Positions 25,607 to 34,038 of a stretch of DNA of 64,000 nucleotides are shown here, piece by piece. The stretch is from Rhodanobacteraceae bacterium ZG21-1 (GTDB lineage Bacteria > Pseudomonadota > Gammaproteobacteria > Xanthomonadales > Rhodanobacteraceae), in the NCBI GenBank assembly GCA_021390615.1, contig JAJEJU010000025.1:1116001-1180000 (forward strand), given 5' to 3'. Made by a program: the position numbers and the translations under genes. Position 1 is the stretch's first letter. Every line of letters begins with the position of its first letter. The notes under the pieces are model-generated. The model saw only the letters and a list, made by a program, of their open reading frames with translations, was not told where the DNA came from and ran no database searches.

Positions 25607-26559
25607 TGAAAAACCTCCGATTCGCCGGCTCGCTGATGGCCTGTGCCCTGCTCACCGCCTGCGGCTCCGGCTCCCCGGGCCAGGACAAGGCCTCAGCGGC
25701 GGCCAGTGCAAGCGCGGCGACTCCGGCGCATGCAACGAGCAGCGCAGCGCCGAAACCAGAAGCTGCGACAGCAGCGAACGCCAGCGACAAGGCTTCCGCC
25801 ATCACGGCGCCGACGCCCGGTCAGGTGCTGTCGGACATCTACCAGATGGACAGCCACGGCGCCGTCTCCATGGACGTCGGCAACGGCAGCCAGGCCTCGT
25901 ACTGGTACGGCTACGCCTTCGAGCTGGGCGGCAAGCACTACTTCACCGGCTTTGCCTACGACACGCCGGACAAGTTCGGCAAGCAGGACGATCTGCCGGG
26001 CCCGGACAGCAAGGTGACCCTCACCGACGGCACCTACGAAAACACCGCCGCACCCGGCGCGGCCGAAGCCTGGACGCTGCGCGTCGCCGAGCGCGACATT
26101 GGCGAGTTCGGCAGTTTCGAGCACGCCGACAGCATCGACGAGCAGCAGTCGCCGCAAAGCTTCCCCACCAAGGACGGCCGACTGCTGCTGGCCCTGCCTA
26201 CCTGGTACCTGGCCAGCGGCGTGCGCGGGCACAGCTTCGCCATCTTCGTGTTCAACCCGCAGAAGCCCGAGGACCCGCAGGACACCCGCTGGACCTACCT
26301 GGGCGACGTCGCCTCGGGCGAAGACAACAGCGCCGCCTGCGACGCCAACGGCGACGGCAACCATATGCCCTGCGTGAAAAGCAGCGGCGCACTGAGCTTC
26401 GTGTCGCAAGACGGCAGCGCCCTGCCCGTACTGCATGTCGTCATGAGCGGCACGGTGGTCGACGGCCCCAGCAAGACGCGCACGCTGGGCCCCGCCGACG
26501 CCCAGGACTACCACTACGACGTCGCCAAGAAGACCTACGAGGCACCCTCGGCGCCGTAA
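25606..26559 (+). CDS. Lipoprotein, probable immunity partner of effector 2
   Basis: 317 residues from the ATG at 25606. A signal peptide ends in the lipobox LLTAC, then an Ala/Ser/Lys-rich linker of about 70 residues leads into a globular domain rich in aromatic residues (SYWYGYAFELGGKHYFTGFA, PTWYLASGVRGHSFAIFVF). Asp-rich DANGDGNHM could bind calcium. I do not recognise the family. Its position directly before the SLT/NlpC-P60-like effector and its likely periplasmic lipoprotein location fit an X-T4SS immunity protein (X-Tfi). Confidence 0.65.
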   Translation: MKNLRFAGSLMACALLTACGSGSPGQDKASAAASASAATPAHATSSAAPKPEAATAANASDKASAITAPTPGQVLSDIYQMDSHGAVSMDVGNGSQASYWYGYAFELGGKHYFTGFAYDTPDKFGKQDDLPGPDSKVTLTDGTYENTAAPGAAEAWTLRVAERDIGEFGSFEHADSIDEQQSPQSFPTKDGRLLLALPTWYLASGVRGHSFAIFVFNPQKPEDPQDTRWTYLGDVASGEDNSAACDANGDGNHMPCVKSSGALSFVSQDGSALPVLHVVMSGTVVDGPSKTRTLGPADAQDYHYDVAKKTYEAPSAP

Positions 26560-26633
26560 TCCCAAGATCCAGGCCGAGCACACGGAAACACTTCGGCCCA
26601 ACGCATTTCGTCCATCACTGAGGAGATCGAGTC

Positions 26634-28265
26634 ATGGCGACACCCGAATACAGCAAAGAGCAGGTCTACGGCATCATCGATCAGGCAGCCAAGTCGCACG
26701 GCATTGCCAGCGACGACTTCATGCGCTTCGCCTCCATCGAGACCGGCGGCACCTTCAACCCGCACGCGTCGCACAGCGCCCACGGCGCCAAGGGCCTGTT
26801 CCAGTTCATGCCGAGCACTGCGAGCCAGTACGGCATCCGCGGCCAGGAGCTGGATCCGGTCGCCAACGCCAACGCCGCAGCGAAGATGTACAAGGACAAC
26901 GAAAAGGTGCTGGTGAAGAGCCACGAGCACGATCACCGCCCCTACCTGTCGGGCAAGCCGACTCCCGACGGCGCGGACATGTACATCGCGCATCAGCAGG
27001 GCGCCGGCGGCTATCACTCGATCCAGGCCGCGATCGCCACCGGCCATTTCAGCCGCGACGACACGCGCAGCAACATCATGAACAACGTTGGCGGCGATCT
27101 CAAAAAGCTCACCGGCAAGACGCGTGACGAACTGTCCCACATGTCCGACCGCGACCTGGCGACCACCTTCACCAAGTACTGGGAAACCAAGTTCGAACAC
27201 ACCCCGGTGCCGCACCAGCAGCACGCGCAGGGCACCAACGCGCCGGAAGCGCCCGCGGCCGCACCGAAGCAGCCGGTAGCCGCTGTGGCGGCCGGTACCG
27301 GCAAGATCAGCCTGGACAGCGCCTACGCCGACACCCAGAGCCACACCCATGTGAAGTACCACATGGGCAGCAAGGATCCGGAGCACGGCTCGGTGGACTG
27401 CTCGGGCTGGGTCGGCCGCATGCAGAACGAAACCATGCGCGAGATCAACCAGAAGGCCGGACACGAAGTCTTTTCGCGCAAGGACATCTTCAATCTCGGC
27501 AACTACGACGCGGCCGACATCGTGAAGGAAAGCGCCAAGCGTTCGGGCGTGCTGATCGAAGGCAAGGCGGTCACCAAGGGCGTGCTGAAGGAAGGCATGG
27601 TGATCGGCGAAGACAATGGCCCGAAGGGCTGGGACGCCGGCCGCTACAAGGGCATCGACCACATCACCATGGTGGTGCGCGACCCCAAGAACGGCGAGCT
27701 GATGATCAGCCAGTCGAGCAGCGGCAAGGGCGTGCACCTCACCCCGCTGGACGACTATCTCAAGTACAAGCAGGAGCACCACGTGCACCTGTACGCCACC
27801 GATCCGCTGAGCAAGGCGCGCGACCTGCTGCAGGACAAGCAGCACACGCAGGGGCCGGAGAAGGACACCGCCAAGCCCGCCGCGGCGCGCATGGACGACA
27901 AGAGCAACCCCGACTACGCGCTGTACAAGCAGGCGCTCGACGGCGTGCACAAGCTCGATGCCGCGATCGGCCGCACGCCCGACCAGCACAGCGCCAACCT
28001 GGCCGCTGCCCTGGTGGTGCAGGCCAAGGCCGAGGGCATGACCCACATCGACAACGTCGCCATGAGCGCCGACGGCTCGAAGACCTTTGCGGCGCAGAAC
28101 GGGACCGCGATCAAGCAGGTGGCCGGAGTGAACACCCTGGAAGGCCTGAACACCCCGGTTGAAAAGAGCACCTCGACGCTGCAGGCAAATCAGGCGGCGC
28201 AGTCGCAAAACCAGACCCAGGGGCAGAACCGTACGCAGGAAGCGCCGCAGCTGCGCACGGCATAA
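26634..28265 (+). CDS. X-T4SS effector: SLT transglycosylase + NlpC/P60-like + XVIPCD
   Basis: 543 residues. Residues about 10-195 are a lytic transglycosylase domain with FASIETGG (Glu36) and AHGAKGLFQFMPST. Residues about 220-400 look like an NlpC/P60 or CHAP peptidase: SVDCSGWVG (Cys256) and GIDHITMVVRD (His343), in the Cys...His order of these amidases. The C-terminus is an XVIPCD (NPDYALYKQALDGVHKLD, QHSANLAAALVV) with a Gln-rich tail. It could cut both glycan and peptide of rival murein. The peptidase call is by motif, the rest is firm. Confidence 0.85.
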   Translation: MATPEYSKEQVYGIIDQAAKSHGIASDDFMRFASIETGGTFNPHASHSAHGAKGLFQFMPSTASQYGIRGQELDPVANANAAAKMYKDNEKVLVKSHEHDHRPYLSGKPTPDGADMYIAHQQGAGGYHSIQAAIATGHFSRDDTRSNIMNNVGGDLKKLTGKTRDELSHMSDRDLATTFTKYWETKFEHTPVPHQQHAQGTNAPEAPAAAPKQPVAAVAAGTGKISLDSAYADTQSHTHVKYHMGSKDPEHGSVDCSGWVGRMQNETMREINQKAGHEVFSRKDIFNLGNYDAADIVKESAKRSGVLIEGKAVTKGVLKEGMVIGEDNGPKGWDAGRYKGIDHITMVVRDPKNGELMISQSSSGKGVHLTPLDDYLKYKQEHHVHLYATDPLSKARDLLQDKQHTQGPEKDTAKPAAARMDDKSNPDYALYKQALDGVHKLDAAIGRTPDQHSANLAAALVVQAKAEGMTHIDNVAMSADGSKTFAAQNGTAIKQVAGVNTLEGLNTPVEKSTSTLQANQAAQSQNQTQGQNRTQEAPQLRTA

Positions 28266-28425
28266 CGGCATAACGGCATAAGCGATCAGGACGATGCCTG
28301 CCGCCGCCGACATGCAACGCTCGACTTCGCCCGACGCCGCCCTTCGCGGCGGCGCCGGGGCAAGTCCGGGCACGGCGGCGGCAGGTCACGCCCGCGTCTC
28401 TTCATTCCATCACCCAAGGCCGATC

Positions 28426-28956
28426 ATGCGCATATCCAAACGCCAGCTACTCCTCATGGGCTGCGCCTTCGCCGCGAGCTTCGCGCTGCATGCGCAGGCG
28501 CCGCGCGCCGATGCCGCGCAGGCCGCAGCCGCCGGCGACGAGGATTGCTTCGCGGTCGGCGACACCGCCAAGCGGGAAGCCTGCTTCGCCAGGCAGAGCG
28601 ACGACGACATCGCCGAATGCGAGCGCACGCGACCTTCCGCCTGCCGGCCTTACAAGGACATGTACGCCGACGAGCGTCGGCTGCAGGCACTGAATACGCA
28701 GCTGTTGGCGCTGGCCAACAAGCAGTACGCCTCCAACAGCAAGGACGATCCCGCCTACCTGGGCGATCTCGCGCGCACGACCCAGGACGCCGACCGCGCC
28801 TGGCGCACCTGGCGCGATGCCGAATGCACGGCCGAGCCCTTCCTCGAAGGCATGTCGCGCCAGGAAGCCGGCAATCTCACCGAAGCCTGCCGCGCCGAGA
28901 AAACCAAGGCACGGATCGACGAACTGAACCACCTCATTTCGAACCTGAAGCCCTAA
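28426..28956 (+). CDS. LprI/DUF1311-like periplasmic protein, immunity candidate for effector 3
   Basis: 176 residues from the ATG at 28426; the frame is open further upstream but the signal peptide (LLLMGCAFAASFALHAQA) begins here. The mature part has the lysozyme-inhibitor LprI pattern: cysteine pairs, LQALNTQLLALANKQY, RAWRTWRDAECTAEPF and LTEACRAEKTKARIDELN. LprI-type proteins bind and block lysozymes. The stop is 10 bp before effector 3, so the pair is co-transcribed and the protein probably protects the producer from it. Confidence 0.75.
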   Translation: MRISKRQLLLMGCAFAASFALHAQAPRADAAQAAAAGDEDCFAVGDTAKREACFARQSDDDIAECERTRPSACRPYKDMYADERRLQALNTQLLALANKQYASNSKDDPAYLGDLARTTQDADRAWRTWRDAECTAEPFLEGMSRQEAGNLTEACRAEKTKARIDELNHLISNLKP

Positions 28957-28966
28957 GGAAACCATC

Positions 28967-30787
28967 ATGGCCGGCGAATACGTCTACAACCCACTGGATC
29001 GCGCCACCTACGAGGCGATGGCCTACAACGCCATCGGCCGCTCCAGCGAGATCGGCACCGAATCGCGCTACGCCCTGCAGCACAGCACCGGCAACTCGGG
29101 CTGGTCGGTCGGCATGATCCAGACCGATTTCAGCAGCAACTCCGGACACCAGCAGATCGTGTCCACCATGCTGAACAACTATCAGGCCTGGGCGCCGCAG
29201 GACCAGAAGTTCACCCCGCAGGAACTCACCTCGCTGTCGCAGCGCCTGCAGGTCGGCGGCCAGACCGGCAATGCGCTGACTGCCGACGAGCAGTCGCGCC
29301 TCAACGGCTACCTGCGCTCGGACTCCGGACGCGAATTTGTCGGCGGCCTCGACCAGAAGCAGATCGACCGCGAGTGGCAGAAGGTCGGCCAGCCGCTGTC
29401 GGAAATCCCGTGGCTGCAGAAACTCAGCGCCAGCGATCCGGCCCAGGCCGCCGAAATCGTCACCATGGCGAGCAAGCTCTACAACCAGAACGAGACGCGC
29501 GGCGGGCGCCTGCTGACCGAGCTGCAGAACCACGAGATGACGTCGGCGCAGACCCATGACTGGATCGGCGGCCCGGGCATCGACGGACTGAAAACCTCCG
29601 CGCAGTCCGCCATCGTCAGCGGCCGCGACAACGCGCTCGCCGGCGTCAAGCTGATGAACGAGCTGGAGCTGGGCCACGGCACGCTGGCCCAGGCCTGGCA
29701 CAACGAAGTACACGTCAACGGCGACGCCGACCTGACGCGCAACTTCAACAACAACCCGAATGCCCAGCTGTTCGACGGCATGATGCGCTACCCCGCCCAC
29801 GGCGAGACCATCTTCGCCCACGTCGACAACGGCGCCCCGGCCAAGGCCACCACCATCCAGGGCGGCAACGCCACGGCGCGCCTGGAGATGTCGCACATCA
29901 CCCAGGACAACAAGGGCACGCTCACCGTGCAGAACCCCGGCGGCGACCACTTCGTGCTGGGCCAGCAGGGCTGGAGCAAGAACGGCGTGGCGATCGCCGA
30001 TCCCTCGCAGCCCGGCCAGACGCCGGCCAACACGGCACCGAACGCGCCGCATGCACCCACGACGCCGACGCAACCGACGACGCCGTCGCAGCCGCACCCG
30101 GCGCCCCACACCGAACCGGCCGGCCTGCTGAAGGAAGGCGCGCACGGCACCGCAGTGCACGAGCTGCAGGCTGACCTGGCCAAGCTCGGCTACACCGGCT
30201 CCAACCACAAGCCGCTCACCGCCGACGGCAACTACGGCCCGGATACCAAGCGCGCGGTCGAATCCTTCCAGCGCGACCATCATCTCAAGGACGTCGACGG
30301 CAAGGCCGGCCCCGAAACCCTCAAGGCGCTCGACCAGCAAGTCCAGGCGCACGACAAGCAGGCGTCCAAGCCGACGGCGCCTGGCCTGGCCGACAAGAAC
30401 AATCCCGACCACGCGCTCTACCAGCAGGCCCTGGACGGCGTGCACAAGCTCGACGCCACGGTCGGTCGCGCCTCCGACCAGCACAGCGCCAACCTGGCCG
30501 CCTCGCTGGTGGCCGCGGCCAAGGCCGAAGGCCTCACCCGCATCGACACCGTCGCCATGAGCGCCGACGGCACGCGCACCTTCGCCGCGCAGAACACCAC
30601 GCCGCTGAAGACCATCGCCGACGTGCCGACCATGCAAGGCATGAACACGCCGATGGAGCAGAGCAGCGCCGCCGCGCGCACCACCCAGGCGCCGGCGCAA
30701 AATCAGGCCCAGAACCAGACCCAGGACCAGACGCGCAACCTCAATCCGCCGCAGCAGCAGCTGCCCCAGCCGCAGCCGGCCCGGTAA
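28967..30787 (+). CDS. X-T4SS effector: lysozyme-like N-domain + PG-binding + XVIPCD
   Basis: 606 residues. The N-terminal domain (about 1-200) has GTESRYALQHSTGNSGWSVG and MIQTDFSSNSG, a lysozyme-superfamily-like arrangement with Glu32 as a possible catalytic acid. Residues about 200-345 are of unknown role. A peptidoglycan-binding domain (about 390-455; AVHELQADLAKLGYTG) and an XVIPCD (NPDHALYQQALDGVHKLD, SADGTRTFAAQN) with a long Gln/Pro-rich tail follow. A glycan-cleaving enzyme is inferred from the LprI-like partner and the PG-binding domain. No signal peptide, as expected for a T4SS substrate. Confidence 0.82.
   Translation: MAGEYVYNPLDRATYEAMAYNAIGRSSEIGTESRYALQHSTGNSGWSVGMIQTDFSSNSGHQQIVSTMLNNYQAWAPQDQKFTPQELTSLSQRLQVGGQTGNALTADEQSRLNGYLRSDSGREFVGGLDQKQIDREWQKVGQPLSEIPWLQKLSASDPAQAAEIVTMASKLYNQNETRGGRLLTELQNHEMTSAQTHDWIGGPGIDGLKTSAQSAIVSGRDNALAGVKLMNELELGHGTLAQAWHNEVHVNGDADLTRNFNNNPNAQLFDGMMRYPAHGETIFAHVDNGAPAKATTIQGGNATARLEMSHITQDNKGTLTVQNPGGDHFVLGQQGWSKNGVAIADPSQPGQTPANTAPNAPHAPTTPTQPTTPSQPHPAPHTEPAGLLKEGAHGTAVHELQADLAKLGYTGSNHKPLTADGNYGPDTKRAVESFQRDHHLKDVDGKAGPETLKALDQQVQAHDKQASKPTAPGLADKNNPDHALYQQALDGVHKLDATVGRASDQHSANLAASLVAAAKAEGLTRIDTVAMSADGTRTFAAQNTTPLKTIADVPTMQGMNTPMEQSSAAARTTQAPAQNQAQNQTQDQTRNLNPPQQQLPQPQPAR
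30128..30700 (+). repeat. Shared PG-binding/XVIPCD module (copy in effector 3)
   Basis: This 573-bp block, from AAGGAAGGCGCGCACGGCAC to the start of the Gln-rich tail, is nearly identical in DNA to 32386-32958 in effector 4. The offset is a constant 2258 bp without indels. Upstream, the two genes encode unrelated-looking N-domains. This is a recombination module, not just a conserved domain. Confidence 0.85.
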
Positions 30788-30795
30788 TCGACGCC

Positions 30796-31524
30796 ATGCC
30801 ACGAAGCCCCAAGAACGAGCTCGTTCACTCCCGCCCGGCCCGCCACGGCCTGCTGCCCAAACTGGCCGCACTGCTCGTGCTGGCCACGCTCACGCATGCC
30901 CTGCCCGCGCACGCCGCCGGCTTCGACTGCAACAAGGCCAGCAGCGACACGGAAAAGCTGATCTGCCGGAATCCGGAGCTGTCCGCGCTGGATTCGCAAC
31001 TGGCCGCGGCGTACAAGACGGCGCTTGGCGCCGTCAGCGCCTCCAGCAAGAACGCGCTGCTGAAAGAGCAGCGCAACTGGATCCGGCATACGCGGGACAT
31101 CTGCCAGGACGAAACCTGCCTGCGCGACGCCTACAGCGCGCGGATCGGCATGCTGTCGCGCAACGAGGCCTACATCGTCAACCGCACCTCCTGCGATGTG
31201 CATGACGGCGGCAGCTGCCGCAGCGTGGTCTATTACCGCGATACCAACAGCCGCATCGACTCGTTCAACCAGTCGCTGGCGACCGACCACCAGGCCGGCC
31301 GGATCATCGGCTGCAAGACCTTGGTCGACCTGCCGGTCGGCACCGCCTCGGGCAATCACAGCTTCGGCGGCTATTGCCAGCTGGAACGAACCTCGCAGCG
31401 CTCGGATGTCGAAATCTGCAACGACGACATGTTCGGCCACTTCAGCATGCAGCCGATCGACCCGAAGCATGCCAAGGACCAGGACCTGATCGACTTCACC
31501 AACGCCAATTGCTACGGCGGTTGA
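30796..31524 (+). CDS. LprI-like periplasmic protein with C-terminal extension, immunity candidate for effector 4
   Basis: 242 residues: a signal peptide (cleavage near AHA-AGFDC), an LprI/DUF1311 domain (FDCNKASSDTEKLICRNPEL, LDSQLAAAYKTAL, LLKEQRNWIRHTRDIC) to about residue 125, and a second cysteine-containing domain (CDVHDGGSCRSVVYYRDTNS onward) that I do not recognise. Located 8 bp after effector 3 and 90 bp before effector 4. It most likely protects against effector 4, and could also contribute against effector 3. Confidence 0.75.
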   Translation: MPRSPKNELVHSRPARHGLLPKLAALLVLATLTHALPAHAAGFDCNKASSDTEKLICRNPELSALDSQLAAAYKTALGAVSASSKNALLKEQRNWIRHTRDICQDETCLRDAYSARIGMLSRNEAYIVNRTSCDVHDGGSCRSVVYYRDTNSRIDSFNQSLATDHQAGRIIGCKTLVDLPVGTASGNHSFGGYCQLERTSQRSDVEICNDDMFGHFSMQPIDPKHAKDQDLIDFTNANCYGG

Positions 31525-31614
31525 GCGCGACGCCCGCCGGAGCCTGCCACTTCCAGGCGGGCTTCGGCCACACCAGGCCGACGCGCCAGACGGCCAAACC
31601 AGGGGGAACCAGAC

Positions 31615-33045
31615 ATGCCCAATGCAACGATCACTGCCGACCAGCTGCGTACCGTCTTCATGGCGACCGAGCTGGGCGGCAACGCCGCCGACCTCACTCG
31701 CTTCAGCTACGCAGAGAAAGGCAGCAGTACCTATTCGTTCGGCCTGCTGCAGTTCGACGTCGGCAACAACGCCGGCGTGCAGACCTTCCTCAAGGACAAT
31801 GGCTTCTCGTCCCAGCAGATCAGCGAGCTGTCCCAGCAGGGCGGCCTATCCAAGGACCAGCTGAAATCGCTGGATGCGCAGCTGCAGGCGATTCCCCAGG
31901 CGAAGCTCGATCAGTTCACCGACCAGCAGCTGGGCAGCACGGTGACGCGCGTCGACAACCTGATCGGCGCGGTGCAGGCCAAGAATCCCGCTGTCGCCGA
32001 CGCCATCAGCAAGAGTCCCGAACTGCAGCTGGCGCTCGCCGACTACGACAACCAGTTTTCGATCAGCGGCATCGGCGCCAAGAAGGCGCCGGCCAACGGC
32101 ATGCTGTCCTATCTCGAGGGCGATCAGGTCAGTCTGCCGGGCGGCAAGCTGCAGCTCGGCAGCAGCATCAGCCGCGCCGACATCCAGAACTACATCAACG
32201 CCACCGACTACGGCCGCAACAATCCCACCCCGGTGAAAAACCGCGAGGCGAATCTCGAGGGCGCGCTGAACAAGATCGAGGGCCAGCAGCAGTCGCCCAC
32301 CGCGCCGCACGCACCGACGGCGCCCACCCAGCCGACCCCGCCCACGCCAAGCCAGCCCTCCGGCAACGAACACGCCGCCACGGTGCTGAAGGAAGGCGCG
32401 CACGGCACCGCGGTGCACGACCTGCAGGCCGAGCTGGCCAAGCTCGGCTACACCGGTTCCAACCATAAACCGCTCACCGCCGACGGCGACTACGGCCCCG
32501 ACACCAAGCGCGCGGTCGAATCCTTCCAGCGCGACCATCACCTGAAGGACGTCGACGGCAAGGCCGGCCCGGAAACCCTCAAGGCGCTCGACCAGCAAGT
32601 CCAGGCGCACGACAAGCAGGCGTCCAAGCCGACGGCGCCTGGCCTGGCCGACCAGAACAATCCCGACCACGCGCTCTACCAGCAGGCCCTGGACGGCGTG
32701 CGCAAGCTCGATGCCGCAGTCGGCCGCACGTCTGACCAGCACAGCGCCAACCTGGCCGCCTCGCTGGTCGTCGCGGCCAAGGCCGAAGGCCTCACCCGCA
32801 TCGACACCGTCGCCATGAGCGCCGACGGCACGCGCACCTTCGCCGCGCAGAACACCACGCCGCTGAAGACCATCGCCGACGTGCCGACCATGCAAGGCAT
32901 GAACACGCCGATGGAGCAGAGCAGCGCCGCCGCGCGCACCGCACAGGCGCCGGCGCAGAACCCGAACCAGGCTCAGGGCCAGGATCAGACCCAGGCGCGC
33001 GATCCCAATGCGCAGCAGCCGGCCGCACAACCGGCGCGTGCCTGA
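31615..33045 (+). CDS. X-T4SS effector: lysozyme-like N-domain + PG-binding + XVIPCD
   Basis: 476 residues. The N-domain (about 1-215) has FMATELGG (Glu19 possible acid), STYSFGLLQFDVGNNAGVQT and a series of helices. The S-x-G-[LM]-[LI]-Q-x-D motif is shared with effector 3, suggesting distantly related murein hydrolases. The PG-binding domain (about 255-325) and XVIPCD (about 345-440) are nearly identical to those of effector 3. A Gln-rich tail ends the protein. The enzyme type is inferred; the secretion domain is clear. Confidence 0.82.
   Translation: MPNATITADQLRTVFMATELGGNAADLTRFSYAEKGSSTYSFGLLQFDVGNNAGVQTFLKDNGFSSQQISELSQQGGLSKDQLKSLDAQLQAIPQAKLDQFTDQQLGSTVTRVDNLIGAVQAKNPAVADAISKSPELQLALADYDNQFSISGIGAKKAPANGMLSYLEGDQVSLPGGKLQLGSSISRADIQNYINATDYGRNNPTPVKNREANLEGALNKIEGQQQSPTAPHAPTAPTQPTPPTPSQPSGNEHAATVLKEGAHGTAVHDLQAELAKLGYTGSNHKPLTADGDYGPDTKRAVESFQRDHHLKDVDGKAGPETLKALDQQVQAHDKQASKPTAPGLADQNNPDHALYQQALDGVRKLDAAVGRTSDQHSANLAASLVVAAKAEGLTRIDTVAMSADGTRTFAAQNTTPLKTIADVPTMQGMNTPMEQSSAAARTAQAPAQNPNQAQGQDQTQARDPNAQQPAAQPARA
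32386..32958 (+). repeat. Shared PG-binding/XVIPCD module (copy in effector 4)
   Basis: Partner of 30128-30700. Nearly identical DNA over 573 bp, including third codon positions, in a gene whose catalytic half differs. This points to recent gene conversion or module duplication between neighbouring effectors. Confidence 0.85.
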
Positions 33046-33319
33046 GGCCGGCGCCGTGCCTGCGATCCAAATCCCGCGCGCCCCGGTCGATGCAGACCGG
33101 CCGGCCGCGCACGTCTACGCGACCACCGCCAGCACACCCGGCACGACGGTAGTCGCGATCATCCAGCGCCGGGAAAACTGTGGTGAGCTGCACAAAGCAG
33201 CGTCTTCCGCTGGGAGGAAGATGCTTCGCTTGGCGGCAAATCGAAGGCTCAAGGCCTTGCCGGGCGCGCTGCGCGTTCCCGGTCCGCCGCACCGCCACAT
33301 GCTCAGGGGAAACATCCGC
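33046..33319 (+). other. Spacer before the lipase cassette, no gene recognised
   Basis: 274 bases between effector 4 and the small ORF at 33320. A long open frame (33008-33406) passes through it, but codon content and lack of similarity argue against a gene. No promoter or terminator is clear. Confidence 0.4.
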
Positions 33320-33406
33320 ATGACCTTGCTCGACCCGATGGTCCCGCCACCCATGTCCGGTGCGCCGCATGCCAAGGCGTCTTCGGCCACTGCGCCCCCG
33401 GAATGA
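33320..33406 (+). CDS. Possible 28-residue leader ORF coupled to the lipase immunity gene
   Basis: ATG at 33320 with AGGGGAA upstream; the peptide starts MTLLDPMVPPPMSGAPHAKA. Its TGA (33404-33406) overlaps the ATG at 33403 of the next gene (ATGA). The layout mirrors the leader ORF before the lipoprotein at 25606. Its peptide is unrelated. Existence is inferred from the ribosome site and overlap only. Confidence 0.35.
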   Translation: MTLLDPMVPPPMSGAPHAKASSATAPPE

Positions 33407-34038
33407 CCATGTCCGGCGCCCACTCCTCGCGACGACCCTCCGCCCGCGTGCCGGCCTCGCCGGCGCTCGCGCTGATCGTTTCGCTCGCCCTGACCACCTC
33501 CGCCAGCAGCTCGCCCATGAAGACACCCGATATCAAGCAGAACCCCCATCCGACGATGCGCTACGAGATCACCGTGACCATCGACGGCGCACCCGGCCCG
33601 TTCAACGCGGTCGAGGGCTATGTGCTGTACCAGGTCGCCAACAACCAGTGCATCCCGCTGGAACCCGTCAGCGGCGCCACCCCGGTGGTGGAGAAGCGCG
33701 TGCCGCTGGTGCTCACCCCGGTCGGCGACAACGTGTTCAAAGGCACCATGTACGTCGACCTGATGCAGGACGAGGACTACTTCGGCATGGGCGTCTGCCA
33801 CTGGACCGTGGCCGGCCTCGGCGCGAATCCCAAGGTGAAGAACCTGGTGTTCAGCCCGGGCATCACCTTGAACGACATCCAGGCGCAGCGCTCGGTGCCG
33901 CGCTACTTCTCCAATCGCTCCTACTTCAACGCCGATAACCCGCGCGTGGTCACCGGCAATGCCCGCCGCGCGGATTTCGAATCCGAAGCGAAGGACACCT
34001 TCTCGATCACGCTCACGGCCAAGGAGGCTGTCCAATGA
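33403..34038 (+). CDS. Secreted protein, probable immunity partner of the lipase effector
   Basis: 211 residues. A basic N-terminus and hydrophobic segment (SPALALIVSLALTTSASSSP) form a signal peptide. The mature part looks like a beta-rich domain: MRYEITVTIDGAPGPFNAVE, MYVDLMQDEDYFGMGVCHW, two cysteines. Family not recognised. Its stop overlaps the lipase effector ATG (34035-34038), the tightest coupling of any pair here, which argues for an immunity role in the periplasm. Confidence 0.65.
   Translation: MTMSGAHSSRRPSARVPASPALALIVSLALTTSASSSPMKTPDIKQNPHPTMRYEITVTIDGAPGPFNAVEGYVLYQVANNQCIPLEPVSGATPVVEKRVPLVLTPVGDNVFKGTMYVDLMQDEDYFGMGVCHWTVAGLGANPKVKNLVFSPGITLNDIQAQRSVPRYFSNRSYFNADNPRVVTGNARRADFESEAKDTFSITLTAKEAVQ

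Noticed and set aside
28934-30871. Long minus-strand open frames opposite the effectors (for example 645 and 612 codons)
   Set aside because: They are shadows of GC-rich coding sequence on the plus strand, low-complexity Arg/Gly/Val/Leu-rich, without family motifs or ribosome sites.
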